A DNA stretch of 64,000 nt from assembly GCA_000403295.2 (NCBI GenBank), contig KE159611.1, positions 255,466-319,465 on the forward strand. Direction: 5' to 3'. Origin of the DNA: Lachnospiraceae bacterium M18-1. GTDB taxonomy: Bacteria; Bacillota; Clostridia; Lachnospirales; Lachnospiraceae. The translations under genes were made by a program, and so were the position numbers. Shown in pieces: positions 26,746-35,728 of this stretch. The first letter of the stretch is position 1; every line of letters begins with the position of its first letter. The notes under the pieces were generated by a model, which saw nothing but the letters and a program-made list of their open reading frames with translations, ran no database searches and had not been told where the DNA came from.

Positions 26746-29016
26746 TTATTTTTGTGCTTCGATCAGCTTATTCAGCCCTTCCATCACTTCTTCTTTGGAA
26801 CACAATCCAAAAGAAACCACATTCCGGATCGGCATGGACACGACCATGGCATTGTTCATCTCTTCGGTGATCGCTTCGTTTGCTTCCTCAGAGGATCCTC
26901 CGAAGAAAGAGGACATCTTATCCGCAAGGTACTGTCCGTATTCCCTCGTCCGTTCATCAGAAAAGAGCTCGCCCAACGTAGTGTTCAGGTGGAGTTTTAA
27001 AGGCGGCTTGACAGCAGAGTTCATCTGTACGGTCCCGGTCAGGCGGATATCCCGGGAGGACGCACCGATCAGAATCTCATACTTTCCGCTGGCAGCGTAC
27101 CAGTCCTTCATATCCATATTGTACCAGGCAAAGCTTCTATAATCCAGCGTCATGGTCACTGTCTTTGTCTCGCCCGGATCCAGGGCCACCTTCTCGTATC
27201 CCTTCAATTCCTTGTCCGGGCGCCGGCATGCACCGCTGTTATCCCGGACATAAAGCTGTACGATCTCTTTTCCGGCTATATTTCCGGTGTTCGTAATGTC
27301 CACGCTGACTGTCAGAGTATCCTTGTCCGTCAGCACTTCCTTGTCTAGTTTCAGATTACTGTACGCAAATGTAGTGTAGGACAGCCCATAGCCAAACGGG
27401 AACGCCACAGGCATTTCCTTGGTATCGTAATAGCGGTATCCCACAAATACACCTTCATGGTAAATGGTTTTCTCGCCGTCTCCGAAATTCAGATAGGACG
27501 GATTATCTGAAAGCTTGCAGGGGATTGTTTCGGCAAGCTTTCCTGACGGATTGACCTTTCCATATAACAGGTTCACCTCGGCTTCACCTACAGCCTGGCC
27601 GCCCAGGTATGCCTCCAGCAGGCCCTTCACGTCGGCAAGCCAGGGCATTTCCACCGGAGAGCCGTTGTGCAGGACTACGATGGTTTTCGGCTGTACCTTT
27701 ATGATCTCCGCAATCAGACGGTTCTGGCATTCCGGAAGCCCCATATGTGCCCGGTCATAGCCTTCCGATTCGAAGCTGTCCGGAAGTCCGGCAAAGATCA
27801 CGGCTTTGTCCGCATTCCGCGCCGCTTCCACAGCCTCTGCCGCCAGCGTTTCCTCATACACATCCCGATCCGCTGCAAATCCTTCCGCATAGGTTACATT
27901 TCCGGAAATACCTTCCATCCGGGACACCGCGTCCATGGCGCTGCTGACGCGGAAGCTGTTGATATGGGAACTGCCGCCGCCCTGGAAACGCGGTTTTTTC
28001 GCAAAGCCGCCGATAAACGCCACTTTCTCGTCTGCTTTCAGCGGAAGTACATTTTCATTTTTCAAAAGCACCATGGACTGCTCTGCGGTATGGCGGGCAA
28101 AGTCGTGATCCTCCTCCATGGTAAATGGCTGTTCCTTCTTATTGTCCAGCCATTGGAACGAAATGCGCAGGATCCGCTCTACGGCCCGGTCTAACACAGC
28201 CTCATCCAGCGTGCCGTCCTGTACTGCCCGGATGATCTCCTGGTCGTTCACGCCTCCGGAAGTGGGCATTTCCAGCTCCAGTCCGGCTTTCAGTGCAGGC
28301 ACACGCTCATTGACCGCGCCCCAGTCGGACATCACATATCCTTCAAAGCCCCATTCGTCACGGAGCACGTCGGTAAGCAGCCACGGATCTTCCGAAGCAT
28401 AAGTGCCGTTGATCCGGTTATAAGAGCACATCACCGTGTAGGGCTGGGACTTCTTAACTGCCGTCTCAAATGCCGGGAAATAGATTTCCCGCAGGGTTCT
28501 TTCATCCGCCTCAGAAGAGTTGCTCATCCGGTTAAACTCCTGGTTATTTGCGGCAAAATGCTTGATAGATGTCCCCACATGCTGAGACTGTACACCGTTT
28601 ATGAAAGCAGCGGCGGTCTCGCCTGTCAGATAGGGGTCCTCGGAATAGTATTCGAAATTCCGGCCGCACAGCGGAGAACGCTTGATATTCACAGCAGGTC
28701 CCAGGACAACCGATACATCTGTAGCCTGGGCTTCCCTGCCGATGGTCTCACCCAGCTCCGTCATCAGCTCCCTGTCAAAAGAGCAGGCAGACAGGCAGGC
28801 AGGCGGAAAGCAGACTGCTTTGATACTCTCGTTGATTCCGAGATGGTCTCCCTTATCATCCTGCTTGCGCAGTCCATGAGGGCCGTCGCTGACCATCACG
28901 CTGGGAATCCCCAGCCGTTCCACATGTTTAAGATGCCAGAAGTCAAGACCTGAGCACATGCCGGCTTTCTCTTCGAGGGTCATTTGGGAAATCAGTTCTT
29001 TGAGATTACGTTCCAT
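26746..29016 (-). CDS. beta-glucosidase-type glycoside hydrolase family 3
   Basis: About 756 residues with the three-part GH3 layout. The N-terminal barrel has SDGPHGLRKQ, KHFAANNQE and the nucleophile aspartate in YVMSDWGA (about D231). The alpha/beta sandwich is about 330-560, and the fibronectin-III-like C-terminal domain about 600-690 (VDITNTGNIAGKEIVQLYVR). A further 60-residue tail is unusual. No signal peptide, so cytosolic. ATG 29016 follows GGAGTGTACATTTTT; upstream in-frame starts have no ribosome site. It should cleave beta-linked glucosides or related sugars; specificity cannot be fixed by eye. Confidence 0.92.
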   Translation of the reverse strand: MERNLKELISQMTLEEKAGMCSGLDFWHLKHVERLGIPSVMVSDGPHGLRKQDDKGDHLGINESIKAVCFPPACLSACSFDRELMTELGETIGREAQATDVSVVLGPAVNIKRSPLCGRNFEYYSEDPYLTGETAAAFINGVQSQHVGTSIKHFAANNQEFNRMSNSSEADERTLREIYFPAFETAVKKSQPYTVMCSYNRINGTYASEDPWLLTDVLRDEWGFEGYVMSDWGAVNERVPALKAGLELEMPTSGGVNDQEIIRAVQDGTLDEAVLDRAVERILRISFQWLDNKKEQPFTMEEDHDFARHTAEQSMVLLKNENVLPLKADEKVAFIGGFAKKPRFQGGGSSHINSFRVSSAMDAVSRMEGISGNVTYAEGFAADRDVYEETLAAEAVEAARNADKAVIFAGLPDSFESEGYDRAHMGLPECQNRLIAEIIKVQPKTIVVLHNGSPVEMPWLADVKGLLEAYLGGQAVGEAEVNLLYGKVNPSGKLAETIPCKLSDNPSYLNFGDGEKTIYHEGVFVGYRYYDTKEMPVAFPFGYGLSYTTFAYSNLKLDKEVLTDKDTLTVSVDITNTGNIAGKEIVQLYVRDNSGACRRPDKELKGYEKVALDPGETKTVTMTLDYRSFAWYNMDMKDWYAASGKYEILIGASSRDIRLTGTVQMNSAVKPPLKLHLNTTLGELFSDERTREYGQYLADKMSSFFGGSSEEANEAITEEMNNAMVVSMPIRNVVSFGLCSKEEVMEGLNKLIEAQK

Positions 29017-29140
29017 AAAAATGTACACTCCTTTTTTATCATTCTTTAATAGAAATAATAGCATGTACTCAAAGAAAAATATAGCAATATCCTGTGATTT
29101 ATAGCAAAATCTTATGATAAAATACCCACCCCGATACACA

Positions 29141-29355
29141 CTAGTGTACTGACCGCATTATATCCAACGAAACTCCGCAGGATAATTTTTCATCGGCAAG
29201 GCGGCTGAATGAGGCGTAGCCGGTAGCTGTTGTCACAAGGAGGGACCCGCTTGCGGGAGGATTCCTTATGACCTAATCGTCGATTGAAGCCAACACAGTC
29301 CGATGGAAAATTAGACAAGGAGGTTTATTGGAATATAATGCGGTCAGCACACTAG
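29141..29355. mobile_element. 215-bp structured inverted-repeat element (MITE-like or non-coding RNA)
   Basis: Two arms of about 56 bases (29141-29196 and 29300-29355) are imperfect inverted repeats. Both outer ends read CTAGTGT then RCTGACCGCATTATAT, and both inner ends read CATCGG. The 103-base interior folds on its own: TCACAAGGA pairs with TCCTTATGA around a CCCGC-TT-GCGGG hairpin, and CGGCT pairs with AGCCG. There is no open reading frame of note. It fills most of the 29017-29582 gap; a family A-like fragment follows (about 29356-29435). Confidence 0.7.
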
Positions 29356-29474
29356 CCTGTGACCGTGCAGCGTGGAACACGACATCAGGCCAATATCGTG
29401 ATGGGACGGCCCCCGGTCAGGATGGGAACAATAACCGCACATGCGCAAAAACAGCCACTTTATAATGATTTTCC

Positions 29475-29503
29475 TTGACATTCCATGAAATCAACGATAA
29501 AAT
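29475..29503 (+). promoter_or_regulatory. sigma-A promoter of the MarR gene
   Basis: TTGACA (29475-29480), a 17-base spacer and TAAAAT (29498-29503), about 80 bases before the start codon. Confidence 0.75.
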
Positions 29504-29582
29504 CAAAAGGTACTTTAAGCTAAATATTACTGTTTCATAAACTATTCACCTCATAATTCCAGAAAAGAAGGCTCAGAAGATT

Positions 29583-30080
29583 ATGCTAGATACCAAATTA
29601 CTTGTAGAAAGTATATACCATCTTATCCCAGAATTTGAATATCAGTTCACAAGGCCTGTAAAAAAATTAACCCAAAAGGAACTGACCAACTACCAGAGCA
29701 AGGTTCTGACCACACTGCAGAATATTCCGGAGATTTCTATGACCACTCTTGCCGACCGTCTCGTCATGTCCAAATCACAGCTTACCGCCACCGTAGACGT
29801 ACTGGTCAAGCTGGGTTTTGTAGACCGTGTACATGATGAAAATGACCGGCGGAAGATCATCATTCACATTACAGAAAAAGGAAGTCGTTATCTGGCCCGT
29901 TCCAAATGTGCCGTAACAGATTTTTATAATCTGTATTTTTCCCAATTGACGGAAGAAGAACGTCTGAAATTATATATGGCGCTGGCTCAGTTATCAGAAC
30001 TGTTATTGAAGATGAATCCTTTATCCCAGTCTGTCACACAAGAGCAGCTTAAAGAAATCATGGATAAATATGCGGAGTAA
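29583..30080 (+). CDS. MarR-family transcriptional regulator
   Basis: 165 residues with the MarR winged helix: ISMTTLADRLVMSKSQLTAT (helix-turn-helix), then VKLGFVDRVHDENDRRKIII (wing, with the DxRxx motif) and helical dimerisation ends. ATG 29583 follows AGAAGG. It has its own promoter and no partner gene on the same strand, so its target is not evident. Confidence 0.9.
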   Translation: MLDTKLLVESIYHLIPEFEYQFTRPVKKLTQKELTNYQSKVLTTLQNIPEISMTTLADRLVMSKSQLTATVDVLVKLGFVDRVHDENDRRKIIIHITEKGSRYLARSKCAVTDFYNLYFSQLTEEERLKLYMALAQLSELLLKMNPLSQSVTQEQLKEIMDKYAE

Positions 30081-30186
30081 AAAAGAGCAGAACAAAAGTG
30101 CGCTTCGCACACTCCCGCGTTGTTACATTTTTAGCAGCGCAGCTTTTGTTCCGCGCGCGTAGCTGCGCATCCCCCGGAGGGTTTTT

Positions 30187-30223
30187 ATTCTATAGGAAAC
30201 TTCGGAGAAGTTTCCTATAGAAT
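30187..30223. terminator. long palindrome (repeat family D copy 1), bidirectional terminator-like
   Basis: ATTCTATAGGAAACTTC and GAAGTTTCCTATAGAAT form a 17-base perfect stem around GGA, flanked by T5 and A5. A diverged copy is at 43493-43529 with the same CCGGAGG-T-run in front. Confidence 0.7.
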
Positions 30224-30265
30224 AAAAAATGACGAGCTCGGGTCTGCGTCGATCTCGTCATTTTT
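30224..30265. terminator. bidirectional terminator between marR and the glycohydrolase operon
   Basis: AAAAAATGACGAG and CTCGTCATTTTT pair across a 17-base loop. It lies between converging genes and serves mainly the operon ending at 30288. Confidence 0.75.
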
Positions 30266-30287
30266 CATGCTCTTTTCAATACTCCAT

Positions 30288-32420
30288 TTACTTCTGCTCA
30301 ATTGTAAAATATTTGGCTACAAATGCACCCTCGTATACTACATATCCCGCCGCGCCGCAGGAATAGGTACTGTCCTCGCAGGTTACGATTTCTGTCCGGT
30401 CGATCATCATGATCAGTGTTTTGCCTTTGACTGTAAATTGAAGATCATACCAGTGTCCCGGTATATAATTAAAATCTGTTTCTGCCAGCACTTTTACCTC
30501 ATCCGCCATCCGCATAATGATGGACGCTTTCCCGTCTCCGATCACGGCCGCATAATATCTGCGGTGCCCTTTAGATCTGGCTATCAGGCCTGCCCATTTT
30601 GCATGTACGAATTGAATCGTAGATGCCGCCGAATAATCGAACCAGTCATCCGTACCAATACTCATAACTCCGTTATCCTCCGGATGGGAGATCGAGAAGG
30701 TAGCCTTAAAATCCGGGCCTGTATGCTTTGTGCTGTTCATAAAGGACATCATCCATTTTGTCCTTGTTACAAACGGGCTGATTCCCGGGGTCAATTCGTC
30801 CGCAAGCCCCATATGGAAATGTTCCGGCGCGCCTTTCCAGTCAACCGTGCGGATGATCACCCTTCCGTCACACCTTGTATCCGATAAAAATTCAAATCCA
30901 AGCTTATAGATTGCCCTGCCCTTTGTATCAGGAACTTTCCATGTAAACTCATTCTTCCCATTTTCCAGCCTGTGGATTTCTTCCGCTTTCCATGTTGAGA
31001 TCTCATCATTTTCATCATAATGCGAGATAAAAAATCTGAAATCCGGATTTTTATCGTTGTCGCATTCGATCAAGGTCCTAACTGTCTGTCCTGAGTAAAT
31101 AGCCGGACTGGCATATACTTCAAAATAGCTCGTGTCCGGCGCTGCTTTCGGCGCAGGATCCACATAGGTCTGGACAGAAACCGTAGCGCGTACCGAACCG
31201 GACAGACCGCTATAATCAATCGCCAGCCCCGGGGTTCCGTCGGTTTCTATGGTATTTGATATATTTCTCACTGCCTGTTCAAAGACGGACTTATCATGCG
31301 CCATAAATCCCTGAACCGATCCCGGATACTCAAATGCGTATTTTTCACCCGGATGCGTAATCTCTTCTCCATTAAGGGCGGCAGCTGCAGCTAATACTTT
31401 TCTTGCTTCCCTTACAGCATCCGAAACCACATCACCTCCATCTGAACTTACCACGAACATTCTGTCTGCAACCGGATTTCTGAAATCAGCCTGTTGGTCA
31501 ATACAGTCCAATCCCAGCCGGATCGCTGTCAGGCATCCTACATTCCCTCCATTGCAATCCGTATCCCAGCCTGCCGAGACTGCGATGGAAATGCATTTCC
31601 GGAAATCATCCCCTCCCATTTTCAGAGCCATGATCACAGCCAGGTGATTCGTAACCATGGGGCATCCGCCCATATATCTTTCATAATCATGGTGATCCTT
31701 GATCCACTGCCTTACCTCCTGCCAGTCCTGCGCCTTCTCACATTGCTCTAATACATCATCCAGCAGTTTGTTCAGCTCTCTTCCATAGTGGTTGTCTGCA
31801 ATATATTTCCGGCATGTTTGGATCAAGCTGTCTATATTCTTCTCCTCAAAAGCCATTGCCTCCATTGCCGCCAGATATACGGCGCACTCCACTGCAATCC
31901 CGTCATGGCTGACCACTGCCGCTTCTCTTGCCATCCTTGCGGCTCTTTCAGGGTTACCGGGATTTACCATTGCCCATGTGTCGATAAATATCTGCGAGCC
32001 GATCTGTTCCGCAATGATCATTCCATTCTTCTCCCCCGCTCCGCTGTACGGCGGCCTGATTCCCTGCTTTAAACGCAGGTAAGCGGAATGTTCGGTGGAT
32101 CTGGAAAGCCCGCCCCACCAGAGGATCGTTTTATCTTCTATGATATAGTTCAGCCAGGCCTCTCCTATTTGACCCGCTTTGATATCCGCAGGGTAATCAT
32201 TGTCCTCCAACGCCCTGTAAAATACAAATGTGCCGGAAATATCATCATCCGGGACAATGAACGGAGCGCCCGTTTTCTCTGCAACATAATAATCAATCTG
32301 ACCAAATTTCTTTTGTATATCCTCATAAGACCATCCTTCCACCGGACGTCCCATATATACCCCTATGATTTTTCCTAAGATTCCTGCATATATTTGTTCT
32401 CTGTATTTTAAAACAGCCAT
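30288..32420 (-). CDS. ADP-ribosylglycohydrolase-family enzyme with extra C-terminal beta-sandwich region
   Basis: 710 residues. The N-terminal half (about 1-340) is of the ADP-ribosylglycohydrolase/DraG family: KYREQIYAGILGKIIGVYMG, an acidic metal motif PDDDISGT in place of the usual TDDT, and SAGWDTDCNGGNVG as the second metal motif. The C-terminal half (about 390-710) looks like beta-sandwich/LamG-like modules (AGYVVYEGAFVAKYFTIEQ at the end) and is not usual for the family. No signal peptide, so cytosolic. It is the last gene of the catabolic operon with an ABC importer and a sugar kinase. The inferred role is cleavage of an imported N- or O-riboside-like glycoside. ATG 32420 follows AGGTGGATTCAT. 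Confidence 0.85.
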   Translation of the reverse strand: MAVLKYREQIYAGILGKIIGVYMGRPVEGWSYEDIQKKFGQIDYYVAEKTGAPFIVPDDDISGTFVFYRALEDNDYPADIKAGQIGEAWLNYIIEDKTILWWGGLSRSTEHSAYLRLKQGIRPPYSGAGEKNGMIIAEQIGSQIFIDTWAMVNPGNPERAARMAREAAVVSHDGIAVECAVYLAAMEAMAFEEKNIDSLIQTCRKYIADNHYGRELNKLLDDVLEQCEKAQDWQEVRQWIKDHHDYERYMGGCPMVTNHLAVIMALKMGGDDFRKCISIAVSAGWDTDCNGGNVGCLTAIRLGLDCIDQQADFRNPVADRMFVVSSDGGDVVSDAVREARKVLAAAAALNGEEITHPGEKYAFEYPGSVQGFMAHDKSVFEQAVRNISNTIETDGTPGLAIDYSGLSGSVRATVSVQTYVDPAPKAAPDTSYFEVYASPAIYSGQTVRTLIECDNDKNPDFRFFISHYDENDEISTWKAEEIHRLENGKNEFTWKVPDTKGRAIYKLGFEFLSDTRCDGRVIIRTVDWKGAPEHFHMGLADELTPGISPFVTRTKWMMSFMNSTKHTGPDFKATFSISHPEDNGVMSIGTDDWFDYSAASTIQFVHAKWAGLIARSKGHRRYYAAVIGDGKASIIMRMADEVKVLAETDFNYIPGHWYDLQFTVKGKTLIMMIDRTEIVTCEDSTYSCGAAGYVVYEGAFVAKYFTIEQK

Positions 32421-32450
32421 ATGAATCCACCTGATCCTTTCCGGGCGCGC

Positions 32451-33302
32451 TTACCCTTTCACCGCGCCGCCAGCCATACCTTCAATAAATTTTTTCTGCA
32501 GCAGTAAAAATACGATGATCATCGGCAGTACCATGATCACGGCTCCTGACATAATGACACTGTAGTCTCTGGAAAAGCTCCCATTCAAATTCAAAAATTT
32601 CAGAGTCGCCGTAAAATTCTTTTCACTTTGCAGCAAAGTCGTACTTAACAGATATTCATTCCATGAAAATAGCCCCACAATACAAGCCACGGTTACGATT
32701 CCCGGAGATACGATCGGCATCACCACTTTCAAAAAAACCTGAAATGTACTGGCCCCGTCAATCCTTGCTGCCTCCTCCAGTTCATAGGGTACCTTCAGAT
32801 AATATGTCCTCATCAAAAAGATCGGCATTGGAAGATTCCATGCGGCAATCGCCGCACCTACCGCAAATACATTGCCGATCAGATGGGCTTTTACAAATAA
32901 ACTGTACAGTGGCAGCATAAACATCTGCAATGGCACCGTGGTGCAGATCATAAAATACAGCGTCAGAATCTTCCAGGTCTTAACCCTCCTTGTTGCCAGC
33001 ACATATCCCATTGTTGACGAACCGATCACCCCGGTTATGATCGCTGTAAAAGTTAATTTTACACTATTGATGAATCCTTCCCCGAATCTGCCGACTTCCC
33101 ATGTATATGAAAAGTTTTCAAAATGTATCTTTTGCGGAAGAGATAATGGGTTCTTCAGAATTTCGGAATGCGTCTTTATGCTGTTGATAAGCACCAGCAC
33201 CAATGGCGCTAATGACAGGAATGCCAGTAAAGACAAAACCAGTATTGCCGCCCAAAAGGATTTTGGCCTGTGAGTCCCCTTTTTCTTTACTTTATCCGCC
33301 AT
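32451..33302 (-). CDS. carbohydrate ABC transporter permease (MalG/CUT1 type)
   Basis: 283 residues with six membrane segments and the EAA loop EEAARIDGASTFQVFLKVVM followed by PIVSPG. It is the second permease of the importer. ATG 33300-33302 overlaps the stop of the partner permease (TAATG), behind AAGGAGG. The C-terminus KKFIEGMAGGAVKG is typical of MalG-like proteins. Confidence 0.93.
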   Translation of the reverse strand: MADKVKKKGTHRPKSFWAAILVLSLLAFLSLAPLVLVLINSIKTHSEILKNPLSLPQKIHFENFSYTWEVGRFGEGFINSVKLTFTAIITGVIGSSTMGYVLATRRVKTWKILTLYFMICTTVPLQMFMLPLYSLFVKAHLIGNVFAVGAAIAAWNLPMPIFLMRTYYLKVPYELEEAARIDGASTFQVFLKVVMPIVSPGIVTVACIVGLFSWNEYLLSTTLLQSEKNFTATLKFLNLNGSFSRDYSVIMSGAVIMVLPMIIVFLLLQKKFIEGMAGGAVKG

Positions 33303-34219
33303 TATTCTAACGCCTCCTTTCGGCTGAACCATGTATAGAAGAATGCCGCTATGCATCCAAATACTCCGATCACCAGTGAAACCGCTGCGGCTTTTCCAAA
33401 TTTGAACGCAGAGAATGCCATAGAGTATGCATAGGTACTCAAAACCTCTGTTGCATGTGCCGGGCCTCCGGATGTCATCAGATAAATATAGTCATACGTG
33501 CAGAACGAATAAATTGTAATTAAAATAAACATTAGCCGGACTGTCGGCATGATATTCGGCAGATATACATAATAGAACGTCTGCCATCCGCCTGCACCTT
33601 CGATTGCCGCGGCTTCGATCTGGTCCCCGGGTGTCTGCCGGAGCGCGGCAAGATAGATCACGGTCAAAAATCCCCAGTAATGCCATATATCAACCATTGC
33701 AACCCCGATGAGCGCTGTATCCATTTTCCCCAGCGGAGAGGTCAGCTGCCATCCCAGTTTCTGCATAAATCCAATCAAACCGCCATTTGGACTGAAGATC
33801 ATATTCAGCCATATAATCGCGTTCGTCGTAGGTGCCAGAAGGTAAGGGATCAGATAGACGGCCTGAAATGACTTGCTTCCTATATGAAATCTTGCCATGA
33901 TCACTGCCGCGGTCATGGCGATCATTACCGGCACAGTGACAAACAGCATCGTCCACTTCAGGTTATTCAAGACCGCGCGCCAGAATACCCAATCTTGAAA
34001 CAGTTCCCTGAAATTCTGCAGCCCAACCCAGACTTTGACATCCGAGATTCCGTTCCATGTTGTAAACGCAGAATAAATCGTCTGAACTGCCGGAATCAAA
34101 ATGATCAGCCCGCTTAAAAGCACTGCCGGCAATGACAGCAGATGATACGTTAAAGTTCCCGCCCTTTTATGCCTATTTACACCTTTTTCTTTTTTTATCT
34201 TCACGGTCTTCATCTCCAT
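33302..34219 (-). CDS. carbohydrate ABC transporter permease (MalF/CUT1 type)
   Basis: 305 residues with six membrane segments and the EAA loop EAAAIEGAGGWQTFYYVYLP. It begins with a basic cytosolic tail and follows the binding-protein gene by 73 bases. ATG 34219 is behind GGGGGATCGCTTCT. The operon has no ATPase gene, so a shared MsmK/UgpC-type ATPase encoded elsewhere must power it. Confidence 0.93.
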   Translation of the reverse strand: MEMKTVKIKKEKGVNRHKRAGTLTYHLLSLPAVLLSGLIILIPAVQTIYSAFTTWNGISDVKVWVGLQNFRELFQDWVFWRAVLNNLKWTMLFVTVPVMIAMTAAVIMARFHIGSKSFQAVYLIPYLLAPTTNAIIWLNMIFSPNGGLIGFMQKLGWQLTSPLGKMDTALIGVAMVDIWHYWGFLTVIYLAALRQTPGDQIEAAAIEGAGGWQTFYYVYLPNIMPTVRLMFILITIYSFCTYDYIYLMTSGGPAHATEVLSTYAYSMAFSAFKFGKAAAVSLVIGVFGCIAAFFYTWFSRKEALE

Positions 34220-34292
34220 AGAAGCGATCCCCCAGCAACCTCTGTTTCATAACAGGCGGTTATTTTCCGCCTGTTATGACTGTTTTTTCATC

Positions 34293-35702
34293 CTAATCTG
34301 TTTTGGGTTCCACTAATGGACAGGTTTTCCCGCCTGCTATTTCTGCATCCAGTTCCGCCGCAACGGTCCTGCAAAAATCTTCCGGGGTTACCACGCCCTG
34401 CCATACTGTGTCCACATCTTCAAACGCCGTCAGCGTTGCCGCCGGGAAAAATGTTGCCGGATGGTATGCAAAATACCCCTGATCGATCTGCTTGATCGCT
34501 GCCTGCACAGATTCATAGCTTAACTTTGCCAGTCCGCTCATATCGCTGCCGTCATAATCACTCATCTCTTTGATCGGTGTTGTCCAATATCCGGGCCATC
34601 CTTTTGTCATGGACACCGCAAAATCCGATGTCAGCATATAATCCAGAATCTTTGCACATTCCTCTGCATATTCTGTTTTCGAATTGATTGAAAAGTTAGA
34701 GTTAATAGAGACATCGTAAACCGCCTGTTCCGTATTTCTCGACGGCATACTAATAAATCCCACCTTCTCGACATCTGCCCCCATAAATGACTGACCGACA
34801 AACTGCGTATACAACGTCGGAGCCATGACCATTGCACATCGTTCATCCGCCAGCAGCTGTATCACTTCCTGAGAATCCAGATTGACATAATCTTCTCCTG
34901 ACAGATAGCCTTTATCATACCATTCTTTTGTTATATCCACAGCCTCTGCCATGGCAGGATTGTCAAAGCTGTCTTCTCCCTCCAATACGCGATAGATCAA
35001 ATCCGCTCCTGCATAGTGGTTGATGATCATAGAGGAAAAATGGTCATTGCATGGTTTCCAGCCTTTATTGCCGGCCCCCAGCGGATAAATACCCAGATCG
35101 GCCGCTTTGTCAAGCAGATCCATCATCTCGTCCCATGTAGCCGGCGGTTCCCATCCCTGTTTTTTAAAGAGTTCCTTATTATAATAAAGCCCTCCCACGC
35201 ACATTCCTCCGGGGATCGAATATAAGCTCCCGTCCAGCGTCAGGGAATCATACATTACGCTCAAAACTCGGTCCTTCCAGCCATATTGTTCTGCATAATC
35301 ATCCAGATTCAGTACAAGATCCTCTTCTACATATTTTGACGTATAAGAAGGACCTGAAGCGTATACAATGTCCGGCCCGTTTCCCGCGGCCAACGCTACC
35401 GGTATATCAGTATCTACTGTATTGCGAAATTCAAGGACCAGCTCATACTCATCCTGAGAATCGTTATACCAGCTATAAAGGACATTCTTCATTGTTTCCT
35501 GATAGTCTGTTGCCGCTCCCCAGAACCACATCGTAATCTGTTTCTTTTCTCCATCTGTTTTTTTCGAAGTTCCTTCTTTTTTTTCTGAATTTTCTTCTGT
35601 TTTTTCTAACCCGCCTTCTGCTTCCTTCTTTCCGCAGCCTGCCAGCATTCCGATTCCCATGATCACTGACATCATGATTGCAAGTATCCGTCTCTTTTTC
35701 AT
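34293..35702 (-). CDS. extracellular solute-binding lipoprotein of the sugar ABC importer
   Basis: 469 residues. The signal peptide MKKRRILAIMMSVIMGIG ends in the lipobox MLAGC, followed by a charged linker (GLEKTEENSEKKEGTSKK) and a family 1-type sugar-binding fold (ITMWFWGAATDYQ, NGPDIVYASGP, AYHPATFFPAATL). Start ATG 35702 is fixed by AAGGAGAACAGG and by the signal peptide. It delivers the substrate to the two permeases downstream. Substrate unknown; the two glycohydrolases and kinase around it suggest a ribose- or ribosyl-containing compound. Confidence 0.92.
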   Translation of the reverse strand: MKKRRILAIMMSVIMGIGMLAGCGKKEAEGGLEKTEENSEKKEGTSKKTDGEKKQITMWFWGAATDYQETMKNVLYSWYNDSQDEYELVLEFRNTVDTDIPVALAAGNGPDIVYASGPSYTSKYVEEDLVLNLDDYAEQYGWKDRVLSVMYDSLTLDGSLYSIPGGMCVGGLYYNKELFKKQGWEPPATWDEMMDLLDKAADLGIYPLGAGNKGWKPCNDHFSSMIINHYAGADLIYRVLEGEDSFDNPAMAEAVDITKEWYDKGYLSGEDYVNLDSQEVIQLLADERCAMVMAPTLYTQFVGQSFMGADVEKVGFISMPSRNTEQAVYDVSINSNFSINSKTEYAEECAKILDYMLTSDFAVSMTKGWPGYWTTPIKEMSDYDGSDMSGLAKLSYESVQAAIKQIDQGYFAYHPATFFPAATLTAFEDVDTVWQGVVTPEDFCRTVAAELDAEIAGGKTCPLVEPKTD

Positions 35703-35728
35703 CCTGTTCTCCTTCCTGCCGTTGCGGT

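Noticed and set aside
29141..29355. Possible HEARO/omega-RNA or known riboswitch
   Set aside because: Large structured element, but I could not match it to any named RNA class by eye, and no IsrB/IscB/TnpB gene is nearby. Kept only as an unnamed element.
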